Notes under the pieces: generated by a model
What the model was told of the DNA's origin: nothing
Databases searched by the model: none
What the model saw: the letters and a program-made list of their open reading frames with translations, nothing else
Shown here: piece after piece, positions 25,167 to 34,367 of the stretch
Layout of the letters: every line of letters starts with the position of its first letter
Numbering within the stretch: the first letter of the stretch is position 1
Source of the DNA: Chloroflexota bacterium
Lineage (GTDB): Bacteria; Chloroflexota; UBA6077; FW602-bin22
Direction: 5' to 3'
Length of the DNA stretch: 64,000 nucleotides
Assembly: GCA_016875715.1 (NCBI GenBank)
Contig: VGOZ01000002.1
Coordinates: forward strand, 22,028-86,027
Program-made: the position numbers and the translations under genes

Positions 25167-25645
25167 TGGCACAGCATACGGCCTCGAGGGTGGGGCCGGC
25201 GCGGTCAGCACGCAGGACGTCCCCGCCAGGTCGGGGGATTCCCCGACGCATCGCCAGAAAGGAACCGAGAGACTGTGAACGCGACGCACAAAGCGGGAGG
25301 AGCAAAAGGGGCGGCGCCAGGAAGCCGAAACGCGCGTCGGGGCGCGCGGATGATGGCGAAGCCAGCGGGTCGCTCGATGGAAGATCGAGCGCGTACCTTC
25401 CCTCCCGCGGGAGGATCGGGGCGGCGAGGCTCTCGGTTCTCCCGTCGCGTTTCCCGGTATAACCGGGGGCCCAGCCCATCCGAGTGGCTTACGCGCCGCG
25501 CTGCGGATGCTTGCCCGCGGGGACGCTCGATGCAATATCGCCGGGCGACCGGTGGAGCCGTGTGCAAACCGTGCTCCCACACGACTCCTGACGCGTGCCA
25601 GAACAGTCCCCCAGTCCACTATCCATATGATAGTATCCGTCTCCT
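25167..25645. other. 479-base intergenic region with four inverted repeats
   Basis: No convincing gene. Perfect inverted repeats are GTCGGGG/CCCCGAC (25230-25247), CGCTCGAT/ATCGAGCG (25371-25391), the palindrome CCTCCCGCGGGAGG (25401-25414) and CCCGGT/ACCGGG (25453-25467). The density suggests a structured leader or an RNA, or degenerate repeat DNA. It lies between divergent genes, so it could be a leader for either. I could match no known riboswitch or T-box consensus. Confidence 0.45.
25618..25634. promoter_or_regulatory. ACTAT-N7-ATAGT operator overlapping the promoter of the LLM oxidoreductase
   Basis: ACTATCCATATGATAGT, 11 bases before the ATG. The arms extend to 6 bp (ACTATC/GATAGT). 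TATGAT inside it (25626-25631) is a good -10 hexamer, so a repressor bound here would block transcription. The same 17-base layout is found at 49940-49956 before a VOC/DoxX pair. It stands out as AT-rich in GC-rich DNA. The regulator is not in this window; HxlR- or GntR-type proteins use comparable short AT-rich palindromes. Confidence 0.6.
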
Positions 25646-26719
25646 ATGGAACTGGGCGTCTACTCCTTCGGCGAGATCCCCCTGGGAACGGCGACACGAC
25701 CCGCCGAGGGCCCGGGGAAGCGACTCCGTGACCTGATTGAGGAGATCGTCCTCGCCGATCAAGTCGGACTGGATGTCTTCGGCGTCGGCGAACATCATCG
25801 GCCCGATTTCGCCGTCTCCGCTCCGGCGGTGGTCCTTGCGGCCGCGGCCGAGCGAACGTCGCGCATCCGGCTGGGCAGCGCGGTCTCGGTGCTCAGTTCG
25901 GACGACCCCGTGCGCGTGTTCCAGCAGTTCGCGACTCTCGATTTGCTCTCAGGGGGTCGAGCCGAGATGATGGCCGGCCGCGGATCTTTCGTCGAGTCGT
26001 TCCCTCTCTTCGGCTACGACCTCAAGGATTACGACGAACTCTTTGCCGAGAAACTTGAACTGCTCCTCCGCATCCGCGCATCGGAGCACGTGATCTGGGA
26101 AGGCGGCCATCGTCCGCCCATCGCGAACCGCGGTGTCTATCCGCGACCGATCCAGGATCCGCTTCCGCTGTGGATCGCGGTTGGCGGCTCACCCAATTCG
26201 GCCTTCCGGGCCGGAGCGCTGGGACTGCCTATGGCGCTCGCGATCATCGGCGGGGAGCCTGCCCGATTCGCACCGTTCGCGGAAATCCATCGGCGCGGCG
26301 CCCGTCAGGCCGGGATGGCGGTCCCGGCGCTGAGCATCAACTCCCACGGCTACATTGCTGAGTCCTCGCAGGAGGCCGCCGACGAGTACTTCCCTCCCTT
26401 CCTTGAACTGATGTCGCGGATCGGGCGCGAACGGGGATGGGCGCCGATGACTCGCGAGGACTTCGAGACATCGCGGACGCTGCGCGGCGCGAACTTCGTG
26501 GGGAGCCCGGCGCAGGTCGTCGAGAAGATCCTCTTCCAGCACGAGATCTTCCATCACCAGCGGTTCACGCTGATGTTCAGCGCCGGATCGATGCCCCACG
26601 CCGGGGTGATGCGTTCCATCGAACTGTTCGGCACCCGAGTGGTGCCTGAGGTCCGCCGAGCCCTCGCGACGAAGGCCGATCGGCCTGCCATTCCGCTCGT
26701 CGCGCCCGCGGCGAACTGA
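25646..26719 (+). CDS. LLM-class (luciferase-like) flavin/F420-dependent oxidoreductase
   Basis: 357 residues of the bacterial luciferase-like TIM barrel: [69 protein letters not shown] and [15 protein letters not shown]. These enzymes oxidise or reduce substrates with FMNH2 or F420; the EHH near residue 45 is common in the subfamily. No ribosome site precedes the ATG and the -10 hexamer is only ~15 bases upstream, so the mRNA may be nearly leaderless. Probably regulated through the palindrome at 25618-25634. Confidence 0.9.
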   Translation: MELGVYSFGEIPLGTATRPAEGPGKRLRDLIEEIVLADQVGLDVFGVGEHHRPDFAVSAPAVVLAAAAERTSRIRLGSAVSVLSSDDPVRVFQQFATLDLLSGGRAEMMAGRGSFVESFPLFGYDLKDYDELFAEKLELLLRIRASEHVIWEGGHRPPIANRGVYPRPIQDPLPLWIAVGGSPNSAFRAGALGLPMALAIIGGEPARFAPFAEIHRRGARQAGMAVPALSINSHGYIAESSQEAADEYFPPFLELMSRIGRERGWAPMTREDFETSRTLRGANFVGSPAQVVEKILFQHEIFHHQRFTLMFSAGSMPHAGVMRSIELFGTRVVPEVRRALATKADRPAIPLVAPAAN

Positions 26720-26731
26720 CAGGTGTTCGCC

Positions 26732-27271
26732 CTAGACAGGGCGAAGCGGCGCGGCGACCGTCGGGCGTTCGACCGCGATCGGATCGCCGCGGTGGACGAC
26801 ACCTCCCCGAAGAACGATCGCCATCACGCCAGCCTTGCGGATGATCTCTCCGCCGGCGTCGCGATCGAGAGTCGCCGCCATGAGTCCGGTCTGAAGGCCA
26901 TCGAGCTGCGCGCATGGGTTGCGCAGGCCGGTCAGTTCGATCTCGGCGTCCGCGCCTAGGCGCAGCCGCGTACCGGTCGGCAAGCTCAGCAGATCGAGGC
27001 CGCGAGTCGTTACGTTCTCCCCCATCACACCAGGTGGGATAGCGAATCCCGCCAGCGCGAGTTCGTCGTGCAGTTCCCCGTGGATGAGGTGCACCTGGCG
27101 GAGGTTCGGCTGGCTTGGGTCGCGCGCCACGCGAGAACGATGCTTCACCGTCGCCCCGCAGTGGGCATCTCCTTCCAAGCCGAGACCGGCGATCAGGGTG
27201 ATGGACGCGACGTTCGGCTTCATCATCGTATGGCCCGGTGACAGACTGACTGCCTCGACCACCGCTGCCAT
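26732..27271 (-). CDS. MOSC domain protein (YiiM-like)
   Basis: 179 residues, MOSC domain (molybdenum cofactor sulfurase C-terminal-like). The invariant Cys is in LRNPCAQLDGLQ, with GLEGDAHCGATVKHRSRV and IPPGVMGENVTTRGLDLL before it and a beta-barrel end GVVHRGDPIAVE. Small stand-alone MOSC proteins of the YiiM type reduce N-hydroxylated compounds using a Mo cofactor. ATG at 27271 was preferred to a GTG nine bases upstream. It converges on the LLM oxidoreductase. Confidence 0.87.
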   Translation of the reverse strand: MAAVVEAVSLSPGHTMMKPNVASITLIAGLGLEGDAHCGATVKHRSRVARDPSQPNLRQVHLIHGELHDELALAGFAIPPGVMGENVTTRGLDLLSLPTGTRLRLGADAEIELTGLRNPCAQLDGLQTGLMAATLDRDAGGEIIRKAGVMAIVLRGGVVHRGDPIAVERPTVAAPLRPV

Positions 27272-27343
27272 CTCTCTCACCCCATACGCGTCGCCGTTCG
27301 CGGAATCGTAAACCGCTCCGACCCTGCGGGGGAGCGTGTCGCG

Positions 27344-27676
27344 TCAGTCGAGGTAGCGTCGCTCGGACGGCCACCACCGGCCGTATCGGGCGATCTGCTG
27401 GCGCACGATGATGCGTCGTGCGGCGCGCAGCTCCTCCTCGAGGCGCTCGCGCCAGCCATCACCGGGCGCGCCATCCCGATCGATCCTCGCCCGGGCTTCC
27501 GCCACGGTGTCCCGCGCTCGGGCAAGATGGCGACGCAGATCGTGTCCAGGCGCACCGGAGGCGGCTCGGTCCCAGTCCGTTCGCACGGCCGCGATCTGCC
27601 CGGAGGCGAGGCGGAGCGCCCAGAGTTCGGGATCGAATCGCCTGAGTGTCGCGTTCGGAAAGACCACGCCGATCAT
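27344..27676 (-). CDS. Hypothetical protein
   Basis: 110 residues: MIGVVFPNATLRRFDPELWALRLASGQ at the start in two strands/helix, then a strongly charged, Arg/Ala-rich helical region (residues ~40-95) and a WWPSERRYLD end. No family recognised. The start is where low-complexity sequence gives way to ordinary sequence. It diverges from the DUF6941 gene at 27773, with ~95 bases between them. No signal peptide or membrane segment. Confidence 0.5.
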   Translation of the reverse strand: MIGVVFPNATLRRFDPELWALRLASGQIAAVRTDWDRAASGAPGHDLRRHLARARDTVAEARARIDRDGAPGDGWRERLEEELRAARRIIVRQQIARYGRWWPSERRYLD

Positions 27677-27772
27677 CGCGCATGCCGCGCTTTGGTGGAG
27701 GCGTCCGGCGGCACTACGGCACCGCCCTGGCCCGAGGCGCGACAATAGCGCGACTGTCGCGGGGAGTCGCCG

Positions 27773-28219
27773 ATGGATCTCGAGCGGGTGGACGTGGATT
27801 TCTTGCTCATGGCCGATCGCGCCGAGGCGATCAACGGCAAGCTGTACATGCTGGGCGGCGCCTGGGACCGAATCGGTGTGGCCGACTTCCAGAAGCCCAT
27901 CCTCTTCTCGGTCGCTATCGGCATGCTCGTTCCCTGGAATGCGACGAACATGAGCCACACCGTCCTGTTGACGATCCGCGACGCCGACGCGCATCCAGTC
28001 AATTTTCGAATCGAAGCGAGTTTCGTGACGGGGCGCCCGCCGCAGCTCAACGGCGAGACCCAGCGCGTTCTCCTCGCTGTGCCCAACGCTACCGCGTTAT
28101 TGCGCGGTCCTGGCCAGTACCTGCTGAGCGCGGCGATCAACGGCCGGGAGAGCAAGGTCGTGCGGTTCATCGCCCACCCCGTCGCGCCCGACGTCCCAGC
28201 CCCACCATCGCCGGGCTGA
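27773..28219 (+). CDS. DUF6941 family protein
   Basis: 148 residues: VDFLLMADRAEAINGKLYMLGGAWDRI at the N-terminus, FSVAIGMLVPWNATNMSH in the middle and a predicted immunoglobulin-like beta sandwich to ~residue 135. The D-x-x-L-x-A-D-x-A ... G-K-L-Y-x-L-G-G-W-D opening is the mark of the DUF6941 family, common in Chloroflexota and Actinobacteria. Function unknown; no signal peptide. Confidence 0.75.
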   Translation: MDLERVDVDFLLMADRAEAINGKLYMLGGAWDRIGVADFQKPILFSVAIGMLVPWNATNMSHTVLLTIRDADAHPVNFRIEASFVTGRPPQLNGETQRVLLAVPNATALLRGPGQYLLSAAINGRESKVVRFIAHPVAPDVPAPPSPG

Positions 28220-28226
28220 ACTCGCC

Positions 28227-28451
28227 TCAGACCGGGCGCATCAGGACGAAAACGACGAACGCAAGCGCGAGCACGGCGAACACGGCGACGAACCCTCCGG
28301 CCAGGCGCACGACGAGGATGTCCCACGCCCGCCGCCTCGGTTCGCGTCGGCCCGGGCCGCCGTGAATGAAGTCGACGAAGCGCGGCGCGAGCACCAGTTG
28401 GGCCACGCTCAGCGCTAGGAATACGCACAGTGTGGCGAGGAGGATTTCCAT
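28227..28451 (-). CDS. Small two-helix membrane protein
   Basis: 74 residues with membrane helices at ~3-22 and ~48-70 separated by a basic loop (GGPGRREPRRRAWD), so a hairpin with its loop probably inside the cell. It lies 20 bases downstream of the gamma-glutamyltransferase gene in the same direction and may be its operon partner. Family not recognised. Confidence 0.55.
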   Translation of the reverse strand: MEILLATLCVFLALSVAQLVLAPRFVDFIHGGPGRREPRRRAWDILVVRLAGGFVAVFAVLALAFVVFVLMRPV

Positions 28452-28471
28452 CGGCCGCGGGCGCGCGATCC

Positions 28472-30097
28472 TCAGAAGGCGACCGCCGCGCCGTCCTTGC
28501 GCGGCTCGCTCGCTGCGGTGAGCACGCCCGAATCGGGGTCGATGAGGATGGCCTGACCTCCGCCAAACGCCATTGTCAGCGCTGCCTCGGAGCGCGCATC
28601 GTGGCCGCGCGTGCGCAGGCTGTCGACCGTCGCGGTGCCGAAGGTCTCCTCGAGCGCCACGCGCACGCCGTGCATCACTCGGAACCGGGGCGCGTCCAAC
28701 GCCTCCTGCGGGTTCATCCGGAAATCGACCAGGTTGCTCAACACTTGAAGGTGACCCTGCGGCTGCATGAACCCTCCCATCACGCCGTAGCTAAGCCACG
28801 GCCTCCCCTGGCGCGTCACCATCGCCGGGATGATCGTGTGGTAGGGCCGCTTTGCCCCCTCGAGGCGATTGCGGTGGGTCGGATCGAGCGAGAAGCACCC
28901 GCCGCGATTCTGCAGACAGATTCCTGTGTCCCCAGCGGTGATACCGGATCCGAACCCGTGGTACAGGCTGTTGATGAAGGAGCAGGCGTTGCCCCGCCCA
29001 TCGACCGCCGAGAGGTACACGGTATCGCTCGCCGGTGGCATCACCCGCGGGATCGTGCGGGCGCGCGCGGGATCGATCGAACGGTAAGCCTGACCGGCGT
29101 GCGCGGCCGAGAGGAGTTCGTCCAGGGGCAGATCGACGAAGGCCGGGTCGGCGACGTAGTCGCTCGCGACCTCGAAACCGATCTTCATCGCCTCGATCGC
29201 GAGGTGCTGATGCTCGGCAGAGCCCCAGACGCGCGTGCCCAGATCATCGCGCGCAAGGATGTTCAGAGCCACGAGCGCGGCAAGCCCCTGCCCGTTTGGC
29301 GGGCATTCGTACACATCGTAGCCCCGGTAGCTGATGTGGATCGGCGAATCCCACGTCGAACGATGGTTGGCCAGATCCTGTTTCGTGATGAGACCGCCTT
29401 CACGCTGACTGCACGCGACGATCTGTTCGGCGATCTCGCCGCGATAGAAGGCATCACGTCCGCCTGTCGCGATCGCGCGCAGGCTCTTCGCCAGAGCCGG
29501 AAGCCGGACGATCTGCCCGGCGCGGGGTGGCTGGCCGTCGAAGAGGTAGTGGCGGGTCGAGTCGGCGTGGCGCGCCAGTTTGGCCGCCGAGGCTGCCCAG
29601 TTCCGCGCGATCAACTCCGAGACCGGATAGCCCTCCTCGGCGTACTCGATAGCCGGGGCAAGGATCTCCGCCATTGGCTTGCTGCCAAATCGCTCGATGA
29701 GTGCGGCCCAACCATCGACCGCCCCCGGCACCGTGACCGAGTGGATGCCGACCTGGGGCATCGTGCCGAAGCGTGCGCGGTACTCCTCGACGCTGGCTGC
29801 ACGCGGCGCCCGTCCGCTCGCGTTCAGGGCGTGCACGGTCGGATCGCCGGCGACGCAGCAGAGCGCGAACGCGTCTCCGCCGATGCCGGTGGACATGGGC
29901 TCGACGACGTTGAGAGCCGCGGCCGTGGCAATGGCGGCGTCGAAAGCGTTGCCGCCGGCCAGGAGGAGGCGCAAACCCGCCTGTGCCGCCAGTGGCTGAC
30001 TCGTGGCGACCGCGCCACGCCGGCCGTGTACGGCGGATCGGCGGGAGGGGAACCTCTGCCCGGCGATCCGCCCGAGGCCGTCGTACGAGGCGCTCAC
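28472..30097 (-). CDS. ggt: Gamma-glutamyltransferase family Ntn hydrolase
   Basis: 541 residues. GGT signatures: SQPLAAQAGLRLLLAGGNAFDAAIA, MSTGIGGDAFAL near the N-terminus and the autoprocessing Thr in PASDTVYLSAVDGRGNACSFIN (residue ~360), which becomes the N-terminal nucleophile of the small subunit. The GSGITAGDTGICLQNRG loop follows. No signal peptide is evident, so it is probably cytoplasmic, as for many GGT-like acylases and oxamate amidohydrolases (HpxW-type). The actual substrate may therefore be an amide other than glutathione. The GTG start overlaps the upstream stop by four bases. Confidence 0.88.
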   Translation of the reverse strand: MSASYDGLGRIAGQRFPSRRSAVHGRRGAVATSQPLAAQAGLRLLLAGGNAFDAAIATAAALNVVEPMSTGIGGDAFALCCVAGDPTVHALNASGRAPRAASVEEYRARFGTMPQVGIHSVTVPGAVDGWAALIERFGSKPMAEILAPAIEYAEEGYPVSELIARNWAASAAKLARHADSTRHYLFDGQPPRAGQIVRLPALAKSLRAIATGGRDAFYRGEIAEQIVACSQREGGLITKQDLANHRSTWDSPIHISYRGYDVYECPPNGQGLAALVALNILARDDLGTRVWGSAEHQHLAIEAMKIGFEVASDYVADPAFVDLPLDELLSAAHAGQAYRSIDPARARTIPRVMPPASDTVYLSAVDGRGNACSFINSLYHGFGSGITAGDTGICLQNRGGCFSLDPTHRNRLEGAKRPYHTIIPAMVTRQGRPWLSYGVMGGFMQPQGHLQVLSNLVDFRMNPQEALDAPRFRVMHGVRVALEETFGTATVDSLRTRGHDARSEAALTMAFGGGQAILIDPDSGVLTAASEPRKDGAAVAF

Positions 30098-31194
30098 CGG
30101 AGCTTGCCGCGCCCCAGCACCGGCCACACTTGTTCGACCATGCCATCACGGATCGCGTACATCTCATCGTGGAGGAAGGTGGTCGAGTCGGAATAGCCGG
30201 CGATCCATTCGACCCTATCGCCGACCCGCAGGCGATCGTTCGGCTCGGCGAGTTCGATCACGCCGTGCTCGGCGGAGAGGCTCACCTTTGCGACCGTGCC
30301 GAGATCCAGCGGGCGCGGGGTTCCCGCGCTGTTGCTCATCGTCTTCCACCCCGCGTCGGTGACGATCCGGGTGCCGTTCGGCCGGCTCGTGACGGTCGTG
30401 ACGATCGTCATGGCGAAGCCGTGGTCTTTGAGCAGGTAATGCTCGGCGTAGTGGACGTCGCCGAAGATCCCGCCCCCCGCCTGGATCTCGGTGACGCCCG
30501 GGATAGTTGACGTAATCCAGTAGGTGCCCGTGCCGCCGCACGAGACGATCTCCAGCGGCAGCCCGGCCTGGCGCCCCGCTTCGGCTGTCCCGACGAGCTT
30601 CTCGCCAACCGCCTCATCGATCGCGACGCGCTTCTGATCGTCGGGCATGTGCAGCGTGTGCGCTTCCCAGGCCATGAGGCCGCTCAGCTTGATGCCCGGC
30701 AGGTCATGGACCTTCCGGGCCAGGGCCAGCGCCGGCTCGCCGGGATCGACGCCGGCGCGGTTCAAACCCACGTTCAGCTCGAGCAGGACCCGCACCCGGG
30801 TGCCCGCACGCCGCGCCGCGGCGTCGATCTGAAGGGCGTTGTCGTACGAGTCGACCGCGACCATCACGTCGGCGTGGCGCTGCAGGTGCGCGAGCCGGCT
30901 CACCTTGTCGTGGCCGACAATCTGATTGGCGATGAGGATGTCGCGGATCCCGGCGCCGGCCATCACTTCGGCCTCACCCAGCTTCGCGCAGGTGACCCCG
31001 AACGCGCCGGCGGAGAGTTCGCGATGCGCGATCGCGGGGATCTTCTGGCCCTTGGTGTGTGGCCGCCACCCCTTGCCACCGCGGCGAATGATGGTGTCGG
31101 CCATCCGCTGGACGTTCGCCTCCATCGTCGTGAGGTCGACGCAGAGTGCGGGTGTATCCAGTTCGAACTTCGATCGGCCAATCGGGGTACTCAT
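30094..31194 (-). CDS. DSD1-type PLP enzyme (D-threonine aldolase / D-serine dehydratase-like)
   Basis: 366 residues with an alanine-racemase-like barrel: LDTPALCVDLTTMEANVQRM, the PLP Lys in WRPHTKGQKIPAIA, LLELNVGLNRAGVDPG and SCGGTGTYWITSTIPGVTEIQ. The C-terminal D-Ser dehydratase-like domain ends in EHGVIEL and FLHDEMYAIRDG. Relatives cleave D-threonine to glycine and acetaldehyde or dehydrate D-serine/3-hydroxyaspartate and need a divalent metal. The usual H-x-C metal pair is not obvious (H in FLHDE is present), so aldolase is more likely than dehydratase. First gene of an operon with the GGT-like amidase. Confidence 0.85.
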   Translation of the reverse strand: MSTPIGRSKFELDTPALCVDLTTMEANVQRMADTIIRRGGKGWRPHTKGQKIPAIAHRELSAGAFGVTCAKLGEAEVMAGAGIRDILIANQIVGHDKVSRLAHLQRHADVMVAVDSYDNALQIDAAARRAGTRVRVLLELNVGLNRAGVDPGEPALALARKVHDLPGIKLSGLMAWEAHTLHMPDDQKRVAIDEAVGEKLVGTAEAGRQAGLPLEIVSCGGTGTYWITSTIPGVTEIQAGGGIFGDVHYAEHYLLKDHGFAMTIVTTVTSRPNGTRIVTDAGWKTMSNSAGTPRPLDLGTVAKVSLSAEHGVIELAEPNDRLRVGDRVEWIAGYSDSTTFLHDEMYAIRDGMVEQVWPVLGRGKLR

Positions 31195-31266
31195 CCGGGC
31201 GCTCCTCCTCGGCTGCCCGATACTACACGACCGGTGGTGCCCCTCCGCCGAAGGGAGGGAGTCCGC

Positions 31267-31989
31267 TCAGCCGATGACGCGCCGGCGGAGGCGATCGATC
31301 GCCGGTGCATCCAGCCCGGCCGCGCTGAGGTATCCCTCGGTTCCGCCGTATCTCTCGCGCAGGTGAGTCAGGACGGCAGCAATGGCCGAGGCGGGTGACC
31401 CGTACCGGGCACGGTCGGCCTGCCGCTCTTCGACCATCCACTGGGTGATGAGCCGGAAGAGATTGACCTCGCTCTCGGCGTAGTCGGCCTCGACAGTCGC
31501 GCCGGGGACGGCGACGAGGTCGAGCATCATCGCCACGACGATACCGGTCCGATCCTTGCCGGCGTGGCAGTGCACGACGACCGGCCCGATGCCCGCGTCG
31601 GCGATTGCGCTGAGGATGCGACCGACGTTGGTCGCGAAGTCGTCAACCATCCCGCGGTAGGCGACGTCGATGCCGTTCGCGGTCCGCAGGCGCTCGATCG
31701 CGGCCTCGTTGGCCGTATCGAGAAACGGGAGGTTCGCGTAGCGGGGATCGCCCGGCTGCCTCAATTCCGCAAACGGATTCGGGTAGCGCTCCAGTTCATC
31801 GTCGTTGCGCAGATCGACGATGAGCGACACGCCCGCGTCCACGACCGCGCGCCGACCGCGCGCCGTGAGCCGATGGAGGGAGTCCGAGCGGATGATGGCG
31901 TCCGCGCGCGTCGCCGCTCCCAGGGCGGTCACGTAGCCACCGATGTGCCGGGCGTTGTGGCAGTCTTCCCAGGCGAGGAGTCGATCCAT
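31267..31989 (-). CDS. Tyrosine/dual-specificity protein phosphatase (MptpB-like)
   Basis: 240 residues with the signature VVHCHAGKDRTGIVVAMML, the C-x5-R loop of PTP-like phosphatases, in the HCxAGKDRTG form of the Y_phosphatase3 family (M. tuberculosis PtpB). The N-terminal NARHIGGYVT and SDSLHRLTARGRRAVVDAGV motifs are also typical. It may dephosphorylate Tyr/Ser or phosphoinositides. Stands alone downstream of an empty region. Confidence 0.9.
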   Translation of the reverse strand: MDRLLAWEDCHNARHIGGYVTALGAATRADAIIRSDSLHRLTARGRRAVVDAGVSLIVDLRNDDELERYPNPFAELRQPGDPRYANLPFLDTANEAAIERLRTANGIDVAYRGMVDDFATNVGRILSAIADAGIGPVVVHCHAGKDRTGIVVAMMLDLVAVPGATVEADYAESEVNLFRLITQWMVEERQADRARYGSPASAIAAVLTHLRERYGGTEGYLSAAGLDAPAIDRLRRRVIG

Positions 31990-32464
31990 GCGCCCGAGTA
32001 TCGGCGGCGGAAGCGAATCGTGGCGAGGGCTCTTCGGCTTTGCCCGAACCGCATCTGTGCTCGATGAACGGGCCCCAGCGGCCCGAGATCATGGCCCAGT
32101 ATCCTGGCTCTAGTCACGGTGTGCGTGCGCACCGACGGGCGCCGGTGACCGCGCCGAGCACGAAGGTCAGCGCGTGTGTGGACCAGAGTCGCGGCTGCGT
32201 TCGCGAGCCGCGCGGCGCCGCTGAGTGACGCTGCCTCGAACGAAAGCTGGCGTGCCGCCATGACGTCCGGACCGCATCGCGCGCACCGTGCCTCTCATCC
32301 ATTGTGTGAACGGGCATCGACAATGTGCGGACGACGAAGCTGATTCCGGAAGTGTGCAAAGACGGGAGACGCGGACTCGTGAATGGAAGTCAGCGGAGCG
32401 CTGTACCGCGGATCAGGGACGGCGCTACCCTCCGAAGCCGGATGGCGGGCGTGGCGCGACGGGT
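31990..32464. other. 475-base gap without recognised gene
   Basis: Frames on both strands are short or low-complexity. It separates the phosphatase start from the broken glycosyltransferase and should contain at least the phosphatase promoter. No repeats or clear promoter elements found. It is somewhat less GC-rich near 32240-32350. Confidence 0.4.
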
Positions 32465-33896
32465 GTGATCGCGCTACGTGAACGCGCCGCGGTCGTCGTG
32501 GTGCGTGCGATCGCCGCTTTCTTCCGTCTCCATCGACTCGACGAGTATCCCCCCGGGCTGTACCACGACATTGGGGTCAACGGTCTCGACGCGATCGACA
32601 TCCTGCACGGAAATCCCGCGATCTTCTTCGAACGAAACCGGCCGCGAGCCTCTCTTTCTCTACTACCAGGCCGCCCTGCTCAGTTTGCTCGGCTTCCATC
32701 CGTTCGTCTTCAACCTTTCCGGCGCACTTGTGAGTCTCCTGGGCGTCGCGCTCTCATACCGCCTCTTTCGCGACTGATTCGGGCACGACATCGCGCTCGC
32801 GACCACCGCGATCTACTCGCTCAGCCTGTGGCCGATCGTCGCGGGGCGTATCGGGTTGCGGATGACGCTGATCGCGCCGGTCACCGTCCTGGCACTGCTT
32901 CTGCCCCATCGTGCGATGGCGAACACGCACGCACGGATCCCGATGCTCGGGGGTCTGGTCGCCGCCCATTCGCTCTACGTGCACCTCGCTGGGCGCATCG
33001 TACCGGTCATCCTGGCGGCGATCGTGCTCGCGACCCATCCTCCGCGGGCGGTCTGGCCACGGCTGGCGATCGTCGGCGCGACCTTCATCACAGTCGCCCT
33101 ACCGCTGGCCGCCTACTTCGCGCTGCAGCCCGATCGTTTCTTCGGCAGAGCGAGCCAGGCGGCGATCGTCGCGACGGAATCAGGCGTGGCCGGTGCGATC
33201 AGCGCGCTGCGGGAGAGCGCCGAGGGTGTGGCGGGGATGTTCACCACCGCCGGGGACGCACAACGTCGCCACAACATCCCCGGCCGCCCCGTTTTCGAAT
33301 GGCCGCTGAACGTGCTCTTTGTGGCCTGCCTCGTCGTCGCCATCACTCGGTCGGGGAAGGACGATCGATATCGGCGCTGCCTGATCTGGTTCGCGATCGG
33401 TTTGCTGCCGTCGATGCTTGCCACGGAGAGCCCACATTTCCTGCGCGCGATCGGCATTGCGCTCGTGACCATGCTCTTTCCGGTTCTGGCCATTGATTTC
33501 ACGCTCCGGGCGTTCGGCGTGACAGCGCTCCGATCCAGACTGCTGCCGGTCGCCGGCGCGCTTCTCCTCGCGCTTCTGGTTGTGCGGAGCTACTACCTGT
33601 ACTTCGACGTCTGGGCTCCTCACGTCGACGCGTACGCGTCGTTCGATACCCAGTTTACGGAGATCGCCGACCTCATCGATGTCCGCGATGAGCCACCCCT
33701 TCTCTTCGCGATCGAACGGGACGCCTCTCTCAATGTCCTGTCCGAACGGTCGCGATCCGGCATCTGGCAGCCCGAATCGAGCGCGGTGGTCACGGTTCCG
33801 GCGGTATCGGGCGGACTGCTCATTGCGGCGGAGCGCGACTCCGCCCTGGCCCGCGTCGCACCCGAGACCCTTCCTGGCCTGCTGGATCTGACCTGA
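32465..33896 (+). pseudogene. Broken membrane glycosyltransferase (GT-C, ArnT/PMT-like)
   Basis: Reading across frames gives a recognisable dolichyl-phosphate-mannosyltransferase-like membrane protein. It starts FRLHRLDEYPPGLYHDIGVNG and IFFERN in frame 2, then TGREPLFLYYQAALLSLLG in frame 0, which requires a 1-2 base slip near 32634-32640. A TGA at 32775-32777 interrupts LFRD / FGHDIALATTAIYSLSLWP where Trp (TGG) is likely. From 32778 the frame is open to 33896, with about six more membrane helices and a C-terminal soluble part. The catalytic first-loop acidic residue (HD in LYHD) remains. With one indel and one nonsense codon the gene is probably dead; a 347-residue C-terminal piece could be made from 32856. 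Confidence 0.75.
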
Positions 33897-33971
33897 TGGC
33901 GCCCCGGCCTACGGCCGCACTTTCGGGCGTTCGCCTGGTCGGACGTCGAACGCCGCGCGTTCCTCGGCCGA

Positions 33972-34331
33972 TTGCGTCCGTTCGACCCCGGCCCCCACTC
34001 CGCGGAACCGAACGGGGCGAGGGGCTTCTCGTTTGCCCGTCGGTCCGACGCGCACTTCGATCTGCACATCCTCTGGAAACTCGATCCGAGACGCCCGTGG
34101 ACTGTGACCGCGGTCCTCGTACCGGCTCAGGGCCCCTTGATCAGCGTCACCGATCTCTCCGCGCCGCCGCTCAACCGGACGGCGAAACCGATCCTGACAC
34201 TGACGCACGCAGTATTTGCCGCCCCATCCGGTCTTTGCCGTCTCCGAGCGTCGGCTCGGGACGAGTCAGCCGTGACTCTCGCGTTCGGCGGGCCATTCGT
34301 CTCCGAGGCCGAAGCAGACCTTCGGGACTGA
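33972..34331 (+). CDS. Hypothetical protein after the broken glycosyltransferase
   Basis: 119 residues from a TTG start, in the same frame as the glycosyltransferase end, which stops with TGA at 33894-33896; the sequence between remains open and protein-like (FRAFAWSDVERRAFLGRL). It could therefore be the downstream half of a longer ORF cut by that TGA, or a separate gene. The sequence (SDAHFDLHILWKLDP, LTLTHAVFAAPSG) looks beta-rich. Family not recognised. Confidence 0.35.
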   Translation: MRPFDPGPHSAEPNGARGFSFARRSDAHFDLHILWKLDPRRPWTVTAVLVPAQGPLISVTDLSAPPLNRTAKPILTLTHAVFAAPSGLCRLRASARDESAVTLAFGGPFVSEAEADLRD

Positions 34332-34367
34332 GCGAGGGCGTTCCGCGTCTTCTGGTACGCTGCACCC

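Noticed and set aside
25201..25500. T-box-like core on the minus strand (GGGAGGGAAGGTACGCGC)
   Set aside because: The T-box core AGGGUGGNACCGCG is not matched; the essential UGGN is absent, no terminator with T-run follows, and the downstream gene is an MBL hydrolase, not an amino-acid gene.
32288..33496. A 402-codon Arg/Pro-rich protein on the plus strand
   Set aside because: After ~32640 it is a shadow of the glycosyltransferase frame; only codons ~60-118 belong to the real gene.
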